Shown here one piece after another: positions 11,120 to 19,142 of a stretch of 64,000 bases of DNA. The stretch's first letter is position 1, and each line of letters starts with the position of its first letter. The notes below the pieces were generated by a model. That model did not search any database, had not been told where the DNA came from, and saw only the letters and a program-made list of their open reading frames with translations. The stretch comes from Paenibacillus harenae DSM 16969 (lineage in GTDB: Bacteria > Bacillota > Bacilli > Paenibacillales > Paenibacillaceae): NCBI RefSeq assembly GCF_000422465.1, contig NZ_AULV01000016.1, positions 62,001 to 126,000 of the forward strand, read 5' to 3'. Made by a program: the position numbers and the translations under genes.

Positions 11120-11143
11120 CTACCGCAGCTATCGCTGCGGTAG
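11120..11143 (+). terminator. Hairpin after paralogue 1
   Basis: Perfect 10-bp stem (CTACCGCAGC and its complement) with TATC loop. It lacks a good T-tract, so it may protect the 3' end rather than terminate by itself. Confidence 0.45.
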
Positions 11144-11231
11144 AAAGGGTGACGCTTGACTTGTTTAAGGGGCGCATGAAATCAAAGGGCGAGCCTCGTT
11201 CGATTGGCTCCAAGCAATGGTCTGAGCATAC

Positions 11232-11287
11232 GAATAGCGTATAAAAAACAGCCGTTTACCTGCTGCTTTTTACACGCTATTCTTGTT
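11232..11287. terminator. Bidirectional terminator between lipoprotein and AraC gene
   Basis: Long inverted repeat, 11232-11251 with 11263-11282 (GAATAGCGT...AAAAACAG and its near complement), loop of 11 bases, with A- and T-runs within the stem. It sits between two convergent genes. Confidence 0.75.
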
Positions 11288-11295
11288 TTGATACC

Positions 11296-13611
11296 TTATG
11301 AATCAGGCTTGGCGTATTTCGCCCGGTATTGCCCGGGGGTCATATCCTCCTGCTTGCGGAATGAACGAATAAAGTTTTGCGGGTTATTATACGTTAGCCT
11401 CTCGGCGATGTTCTTCACCGACATCTCCGTTTCGACGAGCCACTTTTTGGACATGTTCAGACGGTACTGCGATAAATATTCGCTGAAGGTCATGTCGGTC
11501 TCCTTCTTGAAGACGCTGCTTAAGTAGAAAACGTTATAATGCAAGCGGGCTGCGCATTCCTCGAGCGTAATGTCGCTTTCGAACTCGTTGCGGATGATAT
11601 CGATGATTTGTTCTGAAATGTTCTGGTACTGAGACGATTGCCGATCCTGGAACACGCGGATCATCGGTACGATGATTCGGGTTTTGTACCAGCTTTCGAT
11701 TTCCGAGTGCACATACAGCTCAAGGAGCTCTTCGTATAGCGAGCTTTCCTTGATGTCCAGCTGTTCCAATCGGATCCCGGCTTCCTGCATGACGATCATG
11801 AGCCCGTTCAACAGCCGGATAAGCGAAATCTGATATTCATGCGGCGTACGGTCCTTGAGGAAAACTTGCTCGAGCCATTGCTTGAGCAGCGAGAAGGCGA
11901 GTTCTTCATCGGCGAGTTTGATCGCATCGATGAGCTGATTCTCGATCTGCATCGGGTAGAAATACACCTGCGTATGCTTGCCGGAGTTCAAGCTGAAGTA
12001 GGGGACGATAACGCCCTTGCCCAGCTTCAACCGGTGCTTAAGCGATTCCAAGCCTTCTTGGTAGGCGCGCGCTGCGCTTTTCAAGCTTTTGAACGGCAAG
12101 CTGATACCGATGCTGACATCCAGATCAAGGTAGCTGCGCATATTTTGCTGAATGGATTCCGTGAGCTTATAGATATAATCATTAAAATGATCCGGGGACA
12201 TGCTCTTCCCGCCGATCAGCGTCACCTGGGTTTGATCCACGATGACGGGAGGAAGATGATCCAAGGCAGGGACGATCTCTTCTATAATGTTGCCTGCAGC
12301 GAACAATAATAAATCTAAATCCTTCTGCTCGTAGCGGGTTTCCTCGAGAATGTCGATTTGAAGCGTCAGAACGGCGAGGTGACTCCATTCCGACACCTGG
12401 TCGGTATATCCGAACAGCGCAATCTTCTCCTCAATTTCGGAGGGGCTGCTCTGGCCCTGAAATAGCTTATGCAGGAAGAACGTCCGCACTTGCTGGCTGT
12501 TCTGATGCAGCTCGTGACGGAGCTTCGTATTGGAGGCGAACAGATCCTGGATATGCTCGTCGATGACTTGAAGCTCGTTCTTCTTGTTCGCTTGGGTTTC
12601 CGGCAGACGGTCGGCGATCTGTTGGAAGATGGCCCGAATCGGCGTATATACCTTGCGGCTTCCGAGCCATACGAGCAAGACGCATAAACAAATGATCAGT
12701 AAGCAGACGTACAGCGTGAACCAACCGATCGAGTGCGCTTCCTTCGTAAATTCGGACATTTCCGTGAAAGAAGCATAGGTCCAACCGTTAAACTCGGACC
12801 GGACATAGGTCACCGATATCGTCTCGTTTCCCATGCTTGTCTGGAATTGACCGGTACGTCCCGTAAAGCGGGACGCGTCGGATTCATGGATTAAGTCCGT
12901 CTCTGCCAAGGTCCTGCCGAGCATCGATACGTCGGGATGCACCAGAATGTTTTGATTCTCATCAATCACCATGACACTGCTTCCGGGAAGCTGATTTTCC
13001 AACATGTCCGCTAAGCTGCAGCTCGGAATCGTCGCAAGGGCGACGCCCCGTTTCGATAAGGTGTGAAGCGGCATCTTCTTAACGAGCGTTAAGGTGATTG
13101 GGCAGGCGTAGCTCGATGTGTCGCTTGCTCCAAGCGATCCGGTCTTTAGCATCACCCAATTTGTGCTGCCTTCGAGCTCGAGGAGACTCGGGAGCGCCGT
13201 CCCTTTAGAGAATTCCTCGAACGAGGACAATCCCCGGTTATGAATCACCCAGTTCAAGGAGGCGTTGGCCAGAATAACGTCGGTCACCATCATCTCCGGC
13301 GATTGCAGGAGATTCAGCTCCTTTTTCATCTGGTTATAAAGCTGAAAGTCGTTAAATGTCAGCGGGCGGTATAACGCATCCTGCACTTGATTCGTGTTAA
13401 TAATGTAATTTAGCGTATAGTCGATTGTCCGCAGCACCTGCTCTATGTTCCCGTTCAGTTGATTCATCATCTGAATATTGCTCTGATTGACATGAGTTTG
13501 GATCGAATCCGATGATTTCATGTAAGAGAAAAACCCGAGCGTAATGATCGGGGCTATGCTGATGGCAAATCCGAATAGGACCAAATTGGTATACATGCTA
13601 AATTTTCTCAA
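11296..13611 (-). CDS. Transmembrane AraC-family regulator
   Basis: One-component membrane regulator of 771 residues. A membrane segment at about residues 9-29 and another at about 293-315 bracket an extracellular Cache-like sensor region of about 260 residues. A cytoplasmic HAMP-like and helical middle region follows, and the C-terminal AraC double helix-turn-helix is about residues 668-765 (YNVFYLSSVFKKETDMTFSE, then TYNNPQNFIRSFRKQEDMT). There is no kinase or receiver domain, so signal reception and DNA binding lie in one chain. It is divergent from the second lipoprotein paralogue, with the dyad and a cre-like site between them, and convergent with paralogue 1. It is the obvious candidate to control the three lipoprotein genes and the permease-GH43 operon. 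Confidence 0.93.
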   Translation of the reverse strand: MRKFSMYTNLVLFGFAISIAPIITLGFFSYMKSSDSIQTHVNQSNIQMMNQLNGNIEQVLRTIDYTLNYIINTNQVQDALYRPLTFNDFQLYNQMKKELNLLQSPEMMVTDVILANASLNWVIHNRGLSSFEEFSKGTALPSLLELEGSTNWVMLKTGSLGASDTSSYACPITLTLVKKMPLHTLSKRGVALATIPSCSLADMLENQLPGSSVMVIDENQNILVHPDVSMLGRTLAETDLIHESDASRFTGRTGQFQTSMGNETISVTYVRSEFNGWTYASFTEMSEFTKEAHSIGWFTLYVCLLIICLCVLLVWLGSRKVYTPIRAIFQQIADRLPETQANKKNELQVIDEHIQDLFASNTKLRHELHQNSQQVRTFFLHKLFQGQSSPSEIEEKIALFGYTDQVSEWSHLAVLTLQIDILEETRYEQKDLDLLLFAAGNIIEEIVPALDHLPPVIVDQTQVTLIGGKSMSPDHFNDYIYKLTESIQQNMRSYLDLDVSIGISLPFKSLKSAARAYQEGLESLKHRLKLGKGVIVPYFSLNSGKHTQVYFYPMQIENQLIDAIKLADEELAFSLLKQWLEQVFLKDRTPHEYQISLIRLLNGLMIVMQEAGIRLEQLDIKESSLYEELLELYVHSEIESWYKTRIIVPMIRVFQDRQSSQYQNISEQIIDIIRNEFESDITLEECAARLHYNVFYLSSVFKKETDMTFSEYLSQYRLNMSKKWLVETEMSVKNIAERLTYNNPQNFIRSFRKQEDMTPGQYRAKYAKPDS

Positions 13612-13661
13612 TTTAATAGATTCGCCGCCTTTCGATAGATAACCCCATTGTATAAGATTAA

Positions 13662-13675
13662 TGTAAACGCTTCAA
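13662..13675. promoter_or_regulatory. cre-like catabolite control site
   Basis: TGTAAACGCTTCAA matches the CcpA cre consensus TGWAARCGYTWNCW at 13 of 14 positions and lies in the divergent promoter region of the AraC regulator and lipoprotein paralogue 2. Repression by CcpA in preferred sugar is the expected effect. Confidence 0.55.
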
Positions 13676-13689
13676 TTAAAACCTTTAAT

Positions 13690-13701
13690 AATCCTTGGAT
13701 T
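13690..13701. promoter_or_regulatory. Shared dyad operator candidate, copy 2 (AATCCTTGGATT)
   Basis: AATCC and GGATT half-sites around TT, 104 bases before the start of lipoprotein paralogue 2 and 79 bases upstream of the divergent AraC gene, 15 bases beyond the cre-like site. Confidence 0.55.
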
Positions 13702-13793
13702 TGATCTTGTCAGCTGGAAACAGGGTACTCATGAAAAAGACTGCAGATTATGCCATAATTGAAGAGACAGCCACACACGGGAGGAACGAGCCT

Positions 13794-15314
13794 ATGAATC
13801 GGAAACCATCGATCTTGTTTATGCTAACGATTTTAGTGTTAATGACAGTGCTTACAGCATGCGCGAATCCGCTAGCGGGGGGTGGAGGCGTATCTCGTGA
13901 ATCCGCTAAAGTTGGAGATCGGGGCACTATCACGATAATGGCGAATCTCCACACGCCGGAAGTGCCGTCCAAGAAGATCGAACAATGGTTAGAAGAGAAG
14001 ATTGGCTCTGAGCTCGACATTCAATGGATACCCGATGGCAGCTACGAGGAGAAATTTAATGCTTCCTTGGCTACGGAATCGCTGCCCGAGGCGGTATATT
14101 TAAAGAACGCCGACATGCTGGACAGGCTGCGGGATCCGATCCGGAACGGGATGTTCTGGGAGATCGGGCCCATGCTCAAAGACTTTCCCAATTTGCAGAA
14201 GCTTAAGCTCGAGGTGCTGCAAAACACTTCAGTAGACGGCAAAATATACGCCCTATATCAAGAGCGTCCCTTATCTCGCCAAGGACTGATCTATCGGAAG
14301 GATTGGGCGGACCGTCTCGGCCTTGAAGCGCCGCAAACGATTGACGGGTTCTACCATATGCTGCACCAATTCACCTATGGCGATCCCGACGGAAACGGTC
14401 TGCAGGATACCTTCGGATTAACGGATCGAAGCGATCTGGTCTACGGCAGCTTCAAAACCGTCTCGACTTACTTCGGAACACCGAATGGCTGGGGTGATGA
14501 AGCCGGTAAGCTTTTACCTGAATTCATGTTCCAGGAATATAGGGATACGATGAATTTCTACCGTAAGCTGCATCAGGAGGGGATGATGAATCAAGACTTT
14601 CCTGTGACGGCAAAAGCAGACCAATTGGATCTTTTCATTTCGGGAAAAGCCGGCGTATACATCGGGGCGATGGGTGACGTTTATAATCTCCAGATTAAAG
14701 CGACAGAAGTGAACCCTCTTGCTGTATTTGATGTACACAACCGAATCGCCGGACCTAAGGGAGAACGGGTTTGGGCTTCTATAGGCTTTGGAACGGTTGT
14801 TTTGTTTCCGACCTCGTCCATACAGACCGAGGAGGAACTGCGGGAGGTCCTCTCGTTCTTCGACAAGCTCATGGAACCGGAATTCGCGAATTTGCTGAGG
14901 TGGGGTATAGAAGGAGAGCATTATAACCTCGATAACGGAGTGGTCGTTCCGACGGCAGATATCGAAATGACGAATAAGGACGTCAAGCCGTACCAAGCGA
15001 TTGAAATCGGGGGGCCTCTAACGATCATGGGCTATTTGGAGTCCAACTTTGATATGGGTGTCAAAGATAAGGCAGAGACTTTGACGCTTGATAATAATTC
15101 AATTCTGGTTCATGATCCGACGTGGCCGTTCGAATCGAACACCTTCAATGAACGGGGAGCCAGACTTCAAGAATATATTCAGGATGCAACGTACCAGTAT
15201 ATTTTAGGATTGATTGACGAGGCCGGCTTTCAAGCGGAAGTGGATCGTTGGCTTAGCGAAGGCGGGCAGGACATCATCGATGAATATAATGTATCGTATC
15301 GGAGCGCTCCCTGA
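13794..15314 (+). CDS. Solute-binding lipoprotein, ABC sugar importer (paralogue 2)
   Basis: Lipid-anchored extracellular binding protein of 506 residues. An in-frame ATG exists 33 codons upstream, but the ATG at 13794 directly follows GGGAGG and begins a proper signal peptide with lipobox VLTAC (Cys23), so this start is chosen. The mature region starts with IMANLHTPEVPSKK and contains the loop DPDGNGLQDTFGL and the stretch LSRQGLIYRKDWADRLGL, both shared with the paralogues at 9483 and 15625. It is transcribed alone between its own dyad promoter and a strong terminator at 15396, so its expression is separate from the permeases. Confidence 0.93.
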   Translation: MNRKPSILFMLTILVLMTVLTACANPLAGGGGVSRESAKVGDRGTITIMANLHTPEVPSKKIEQWLEEKIGSELDIQWIPDGSYEEKFNASLATESLPEAVYLKNADMLDRLRDPIRNGMFWEIGPMLKDFPNLQKLKLEVLQNTSVDGKIYALYQERPLSRQGLIYRKDWADRLGLEAPQTIDGFYHMLHQFTYGDPDGNGLQDTFGLTDRSDLVYGSFKTVSTYFGTPNGWGDEAGKLLPEFMFQEYRDTMNFYRKLHQEGMMNQDFPVTAKADQLDLFISGKAGVYIGAMGDVYNLQIKATEVNPLAVFDVHNRIAGPKGERVWASIGFGTVVLFPTSSIQTEEELREVLSFFDKLMEPEFANLLRWGIEGEHYNLDNGVVVPTADIEMTNKDVKPYQAIEIGGPLTIMGYLESNFDMGVKDKAETLTLDNNSILVHDPTWPFESNTFNERGARLQEYIQDATYQYILGLIDEAGFQAEVDRWLSEGGQDIIDEYNVSYRSAP

Positions 15315-15395
15315 TCGTACCTTCAGCGCATATACGCATAACAAAGGTATCTTCCACAAGCGCTATCCTTTGAATGCAATATTTGGAACTTATAG

Positions 15396-15429
15396 ACCGA
15401 TGGAGCGATGTTATGCTCCATCGGTTTTT
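15396..15429 (+). terminator. Rho-independent terminator after paralogue 2
   Basis: Perfect 11-bp stem (ACCGATGGAGC 15396-15406, complement 15415-15425), 8-base loop, then TTTT. Confidence 0.88.
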
Positions 15430-15532
15430 CAGCGTTTCAGCAGGAACTTCCGCTACAGGGATAATCATCAGATTAGATCAGGGGTATAATCGCGGAAATA
15501 GGGCGCGGGAACAGGCTTTTTACTCCCCCGCA

Positions 15533-15544
15533 AATCCTCGGATT
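15533..15544. promoter_or_regulatory. Shared dyad operator candidate, copy 3 (AATCCTCGGATT)
   Basis: AATCC and GGATT half-sites around TC, 92 bases before the start of lipoprotein paralogue 3. Flanks CAAATCC and GGATTATA match copy 1. Confidence 0.6.
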
Positions 15545-15624
15545 ATATACGTAACGACCGTAACCGTCTTATATTGAGGGGGCAACGAAATCTCAACAAC
15601 AATAATAATACGGAGGTCATAATC

Positions 15625-17181
15625 ATGGCAAAGAAAAAAGCCAGCGCCCTGTTGGCGGTATTGACAGCGTTTGCAGTATTGACCGCATGTGCAGGTAATT
15701 CGGGCGGGTCGAAAAGCCCCGCAGCGGGGCCGAACAATAACACCCAGACGGCAACCGAGACACCGGCAGGAACAAAGAAAGAGCCGGTCAAGATTTCCAT
15801 TATGGCTAATCTTCATACGCCAGAGGTGCCAGACGACACGATCGAGAAGTTGCTGGAAGAAGCGACAAATACAGATCTTAAAATCCAGTGGGTACCGGAT
15901 GGAAGCTACGACGAGAAGATGAACGCATCATTCGCGACGGGCACGCTGCCGCAAGCGACGTACATTAAAAACCAAACCTCGCTCGTTATGCTGCGAGACG
16001 CGATTCGGAACGACCAGTTCTGGGAAATCGGGCCGCTGCTCGATCAATATCCGAATTTAAGTAAATTGCAAAAGGAAGTATTGGCTAACACATCGGTAGA
16101 CGGCAAAGTATACGCTCTTTACGCAGAGCGTCCGCTGTCCCGTCAGGGCTTTATCTACCGGAAGGATTGGGCGGACAAGCTCGGGCTTTCCGCGCCGACG
16201 ACAACAGAAGAATTTTTTACGATGGTTGAGAAATTTACGACGGACGACCCGGACGGAAACGGCAAGGACGATACGATTGGGATGACGGATCGCAGCGATT
16301 TTGTTTACGGCGCATTCAAGACGGTAGCTTCCTGGTTCGGCACGCCGAACAATTGGGGAATGCAGGACGGCAAACTGATGCCGGAATTTATGTTCCCTCA
16401 ATATATGGAGACTTTGCAGTTCTTTAAGCGCATTCATAGTGCAGGCTACATGAACCAAGACTTCCCGGTAACGAGCAAGACCGACCAGCAAAGCTTGTTG
16501 ATTACAGGCAAAGCCGGCGTATATGTCGGTTCCATGGGTGACGTGGCGGGCCTGGATCAGAAGATTACTGAAGTAAATCCGGATGCGCTGCTTGACGTCC
16601 ATCACAAGGTGAGCGGTCCGAACAGCGAATACGGCACCTGGGCGATCCCGGGCTTCGGCTCCGTCGTATTGTTCCCGAAATCCGCCGTGAAATCGGAAGA
16701 AGAGTTGAAGGATGTCCTTTCTTTCTATGATCAATTGATGAGCGCTGAGCTGATGAATTTAATCACATGGGGCATCGAAGGCAAGCATCATACGATTGAA
16801 GACGGCAAAGTCATTCCTTCCACAGACACAGCGCTGACAGACCGCGAAACGAAGCCATACTTATCGCTTCAAATCGGAGGTATTTCCACGATTGACGGAA
16901 TGCTGGAGGCAAAACACCTATTGCCATCCAAGGCGAAAGCGGAAGAGTTGATCGTCGACAACAACAACTACTTGATCCACGATCCTGCGGCAGCGCTTGA
17001 TTCCCTTACTTACAATCAAGACGGCGCGCGTCTGCAAGAAATCATTAAAGATGCTTCTTACAAATTCATGTTGGGCAACATTGACGAAGCCGGATTCCAA
17101 GCAGCGGTAGATCAATGGCTGAAGCAAGGCGGTCAGAAGATCATCGACGAATATAATGCTTCTTACGCTGCAGCGAAATAA
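15625..17181 (+). CDS. Solute-binding lipoprotein, ABC sugar importer (paralogue 3)
   Basis: Lipid-anchored extracellular binding protein of 518 residues, first gene of the transport operon with the two permeases and GH43. The frame is open from 15574, but the ATG at 15625 follows GGAGGT and opens a clean signal peptide with lipobox VLTAC (Cys22); the upstream codons encode an Asn run and no signal. The mature domain begins IMANLHTPEVPDDT and has the Ca-binding-like loop DPDGNGKDDTIGM. It is more like paralogue 2 than paralogue 1 by eye. A hairpin between this gene and the permease probably reduces read-through, giving an excess of binding protein over permease. Confidence 0.94.
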   Translation: MAKKKASALLAVLTAFAVLTACAGNSGGSKSPAAGPNNNTQTATETPAGTKKEPVKISIMANLHTPEVPDDTIEKLLEEATNTDLKIQWVPDGSYDEKMNASFATGTLPQATYIKNQTSLVMLRDAIRNDQFWEIGPLLDQYPNLSKLQKEVLANTSVDGKVYALYAERPLSRQGFIYRKDWADKLGLSAPTTTEEFFTMVEKFTTDDPDGNGKDDTIGMTDRSDFVYGAFKTVASWFGTPNNWGMQDGKLMPEFMFPQYMETLQFFKRIHSAGYMNQDFPVTSKTDQQSLLITGKAGVYVGSMGDVAGLDQKITEVNPDALLDVHHKVSGPNSEYGTWAIPGFGSVVLFPKSAVKSEEELKDVLSFYDQLMSAELMNLITWGIEGKHHTIEDGKVIPSTDTALTDRETKPYLSLQIGGISTIDGMLEAKHLLPSKAKAEELIVDNNNYLIHDPAAALDSLTYNQDGARLQEIIKDASYKFMLGNIDEAGFQAAVDQWLKQGGQKIIDEYNASYAAAK

Positions 17182-17198
17182 TGTCGTTATGTAATGCC

Positions 17199-17235
17199 GG
17201 AGGCTGTTGGAAGCATGCGATAGCCTCCTCATTTT
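17199..17235 (+). terminator. Leaky terminator between lipoprotein and permease
   Basis: GGAGGCT (17199-17205) and AGCCTCC (17222-17228), loop of 16 bases, followed by TCATTTTTC. Position inside the operon fits partial termination, as in many binding-protein operons. Confidence 0.6.
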
Positions 17236-17257
17236 TCTATAGAGAAAGGGAGAAGAA

Positions 17258-18214
17258 ATGATGCGTGATACAGCCGTTGGAAACGAGATGGTCACCAAAC
17301 CGAAACAAAGTTCAGAACTAAAGAGGAGACTTATCAAAAATCGGGCGTTGTATCAAATGATCCTTCCGGGGTTCCTCTTCTTCGTTATCTTCAAGTATAT
17401 TCCCATGGGCGGATTATTCATTGCGCTGCAAGATTATCAACCCTATTTGGGCATTCTGAACAGTCCGTGGGTCGGCTTCGAGCATTTCGAGCGACTGTTC
17501 ACCGAACCGATGTTTTTTACGATTTTACGAAATACGCTGCTGTTATTCCTTATGAACCTGCTGTTTTATTTCCCGATTCCGATCATTCTCGCCTTAATGT
17601 TAAACGAGGTCAGGCGGGATGCGTTTAAGCGAATAGTCCAGACGATCGTTTATATTCCGCATTTCATGTCTTGGGTTATCATTGTGTCGATTTCATTCGT
17701 TATGCTTTCCATGGACCGCGGAATTATTAACGAGCTGCTGGTCTTGATGGGCTTGGAAAAAGTGAACTTCTTAATGAGCAATGAGTGGTTCCGGCCGATG
17801 TACGTGCTTCAGATCATTTGGAGAGAAGCGGGTTGGGGCACGATTATTTACTTGGCGGCAATGGCGGCAATCGATCCAGGGCTGTATGAAGCGGCCCGTA
17901 TTGACGGCGCTAACCGTTTTCGTCAAATATGGCACATTACGTTGCCGTCGATTCGCAGCGTCATCATGGTGCTGTTGATTCTGAAAATCGGGGACGTGCT
18001 GGAACTTGGCTTCGAACACATCTATCTCCTATTGAACTCCATGAATCGCGAGGTCGCGGAGATTTTCGATACGTATGTTTATACAGCAGGTTTACGTCAA
18101 GGGCAGTTCAGCTACAGTACAGCGGTTGGATTCTTTAAGTCTGTCGTCGGTCTTATCTTGGTCATGGGCGCGAACTGGTTATCGAAGAAGGCCGGCGAAG
18201 AAGGTATTTATTAA
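17258..18214 (+). CDS. Sugar ABC transporter permease, LplB type
   Basis: Membrane subunit of 318 residues with six membrane segments and the EAA loop EAARIDGANRFRQIWHITLP near residue 210. It starts with a cytoplasmic basic stretch before the first segment, as is usual for LplB-type proteins. The ATG follows AAGGGAGAAG; a second ATG is the next codon. It pairs with the YtcP-type gene 24 bases downstream. With three binding lipoproteins around it and only one permease pair, this importer may accept several loaded binding proteins. Confidence 0.95.
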   Translation: MMRDTAVGNEMVTKPKQSSELKRRLIKNRALYQMILPGFLFFVIFKYIPMGGLFIALQDYQPYLGILNSPWVGFEHFERLFTEPMFFTILRNTLLLFLMNLLFYFPIPIILALMLNEVRRDAFKRIVQTIVYIPHFMSWVIIVSISFVMLSMDRGIINELLVLMGLEKVNFLMSNEWFRPMYVLQIIWREAGWGTIIYLAAMAAIDPGLYEAARIDGANRFRQIWHITLPSIRSVIMVLLILKIGDVLELGFEHIYLLLNSMNREVAEIFDTYVYTAGLRQGQFSYSTAVGFFKSVVGLILVMGANWLSKKAGEEGIY

Positions 18215-18238
18215 TTATTTTAAAAAGGTGGAGTTACC

Positions 18239-19117
18239 ATGGTGCAGGATAAAACGCTGGGAAGCCGCATATTCGATGCGGTTAACTACTCTTTGCTTGT
18301 CATTATCGCATTAGTTACTTTCCTTCCTTTCATTCATGTCATTGCCGGTTCGTTCACAACGGTGGGGGAGCTGGCGCAAAAGCAGTTCGTCATCATTCCG
18401 ACGGTCTGGTCGCTCGACGCGTACAAGTATATCTTTTCAACCAACACGATTATGAAATCGATGGGCGTATCCATCGGCGTTACGATCTTTGGCACGTTGT
18501 TCAGTATGGTATTGACCGCGTTAATGGCATACGGCTTGTCGCGAAGAGATTTGGACGGGCGCAGAGGCATTATGTTTATGGTCGTGTTCACCATGTTGTT
18601 CAGCGGCGGTATGATTCCTTCGTTTTTAGTTGTGAAGGAGCTCGGGTTGATCGACTCTCTGGCTGCTCTCATCGTGCCAACGGCCATCAATGCTTTCAAC
18701 TTGATTATTATGCGAAACTTCTTTCAGAATCTTCCGGATGGCTTGGAGGAGTCGGCAAAAATGGATGGGTGCAGCGACTGGGGGATTCTGCTCCGTATCG
18801 TGATTCCGCTTTCGATGCCGGCGATTGCAACCATTTCCTTGTTTTATGCGGTAACGTACTGGAATACGTATATGACAGCAATTCTGTACTTGAATGATGC
18901 AGCGAAGTGGCCGGTGCAGGTTATCCTCCGGCAAATCGTCATTCTGGCAAGCGGCTTGGCTGCCGATACCTCGGGCATGGATGACTTCGTGCGTCCGCCG
19001 GAGCAGACAGTGAAAATGGCTGTTATCGTGGTTGCTACGGTGCCTATCCTGCTTGTTTATCCGTTCCTTCAGAAACACTTTGCGAAGGGCGCTCTGCTCG
19101 GATCGATAAAAGGGTAA
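18239..19117 (+). CDS. Sugar ABC transporter permease, YtcP/AraQ type
   Basis: Second membrane subunit, 292 residues, with six membrane segments, the EAA loop EESAKMDGCSDWGILLRIVI near residue 178, and the family C-terminus FLQKHFAKGALLGSIKG. The ATG follows AAGGTGGAG. The GH43 gene follows after 25 bases, so transport and hydrolysis of the sugar are made together. No ATPase gene is present in this operon. Confidence 0.95.
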   Translation: MVQDKTLGSRIFDAVNYSLLVIIALVTFLPFIHVIAGSFTTVGELAQKQFVIIPTVWSLDAYKYIFSTNTIMKSMGVSIGVTIFGTLFSMVLTALMAYGLSRRDLDGRRGIMFMVVFTMLFSGGMIPSFLVVKELGLIDSLAALIVPTAINAFNLIIMRNFFQNLPDGLEESAKMDGCSDWGILLRIVIPLSMPAIATISLFYAVTYWNTYMTAILYLNDAAKWPVQVILRQIVILASGLAADTSGMDDFVRPPEQTVKMAVIVVATVPILLVYPFLQKHFAKGALLGSIKG

Positions 19118-19142
19118 TTTCGGATTATGAGAGGAGAAGGGC

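Noticed and set aside
13695..13793. 33-codon N-terminal extension of lipoprotein paralogue 2
   Set aside because: It would bury the signal peptide and overlap the dyad; the ATG at 13794 has the RBS and signal peptide.
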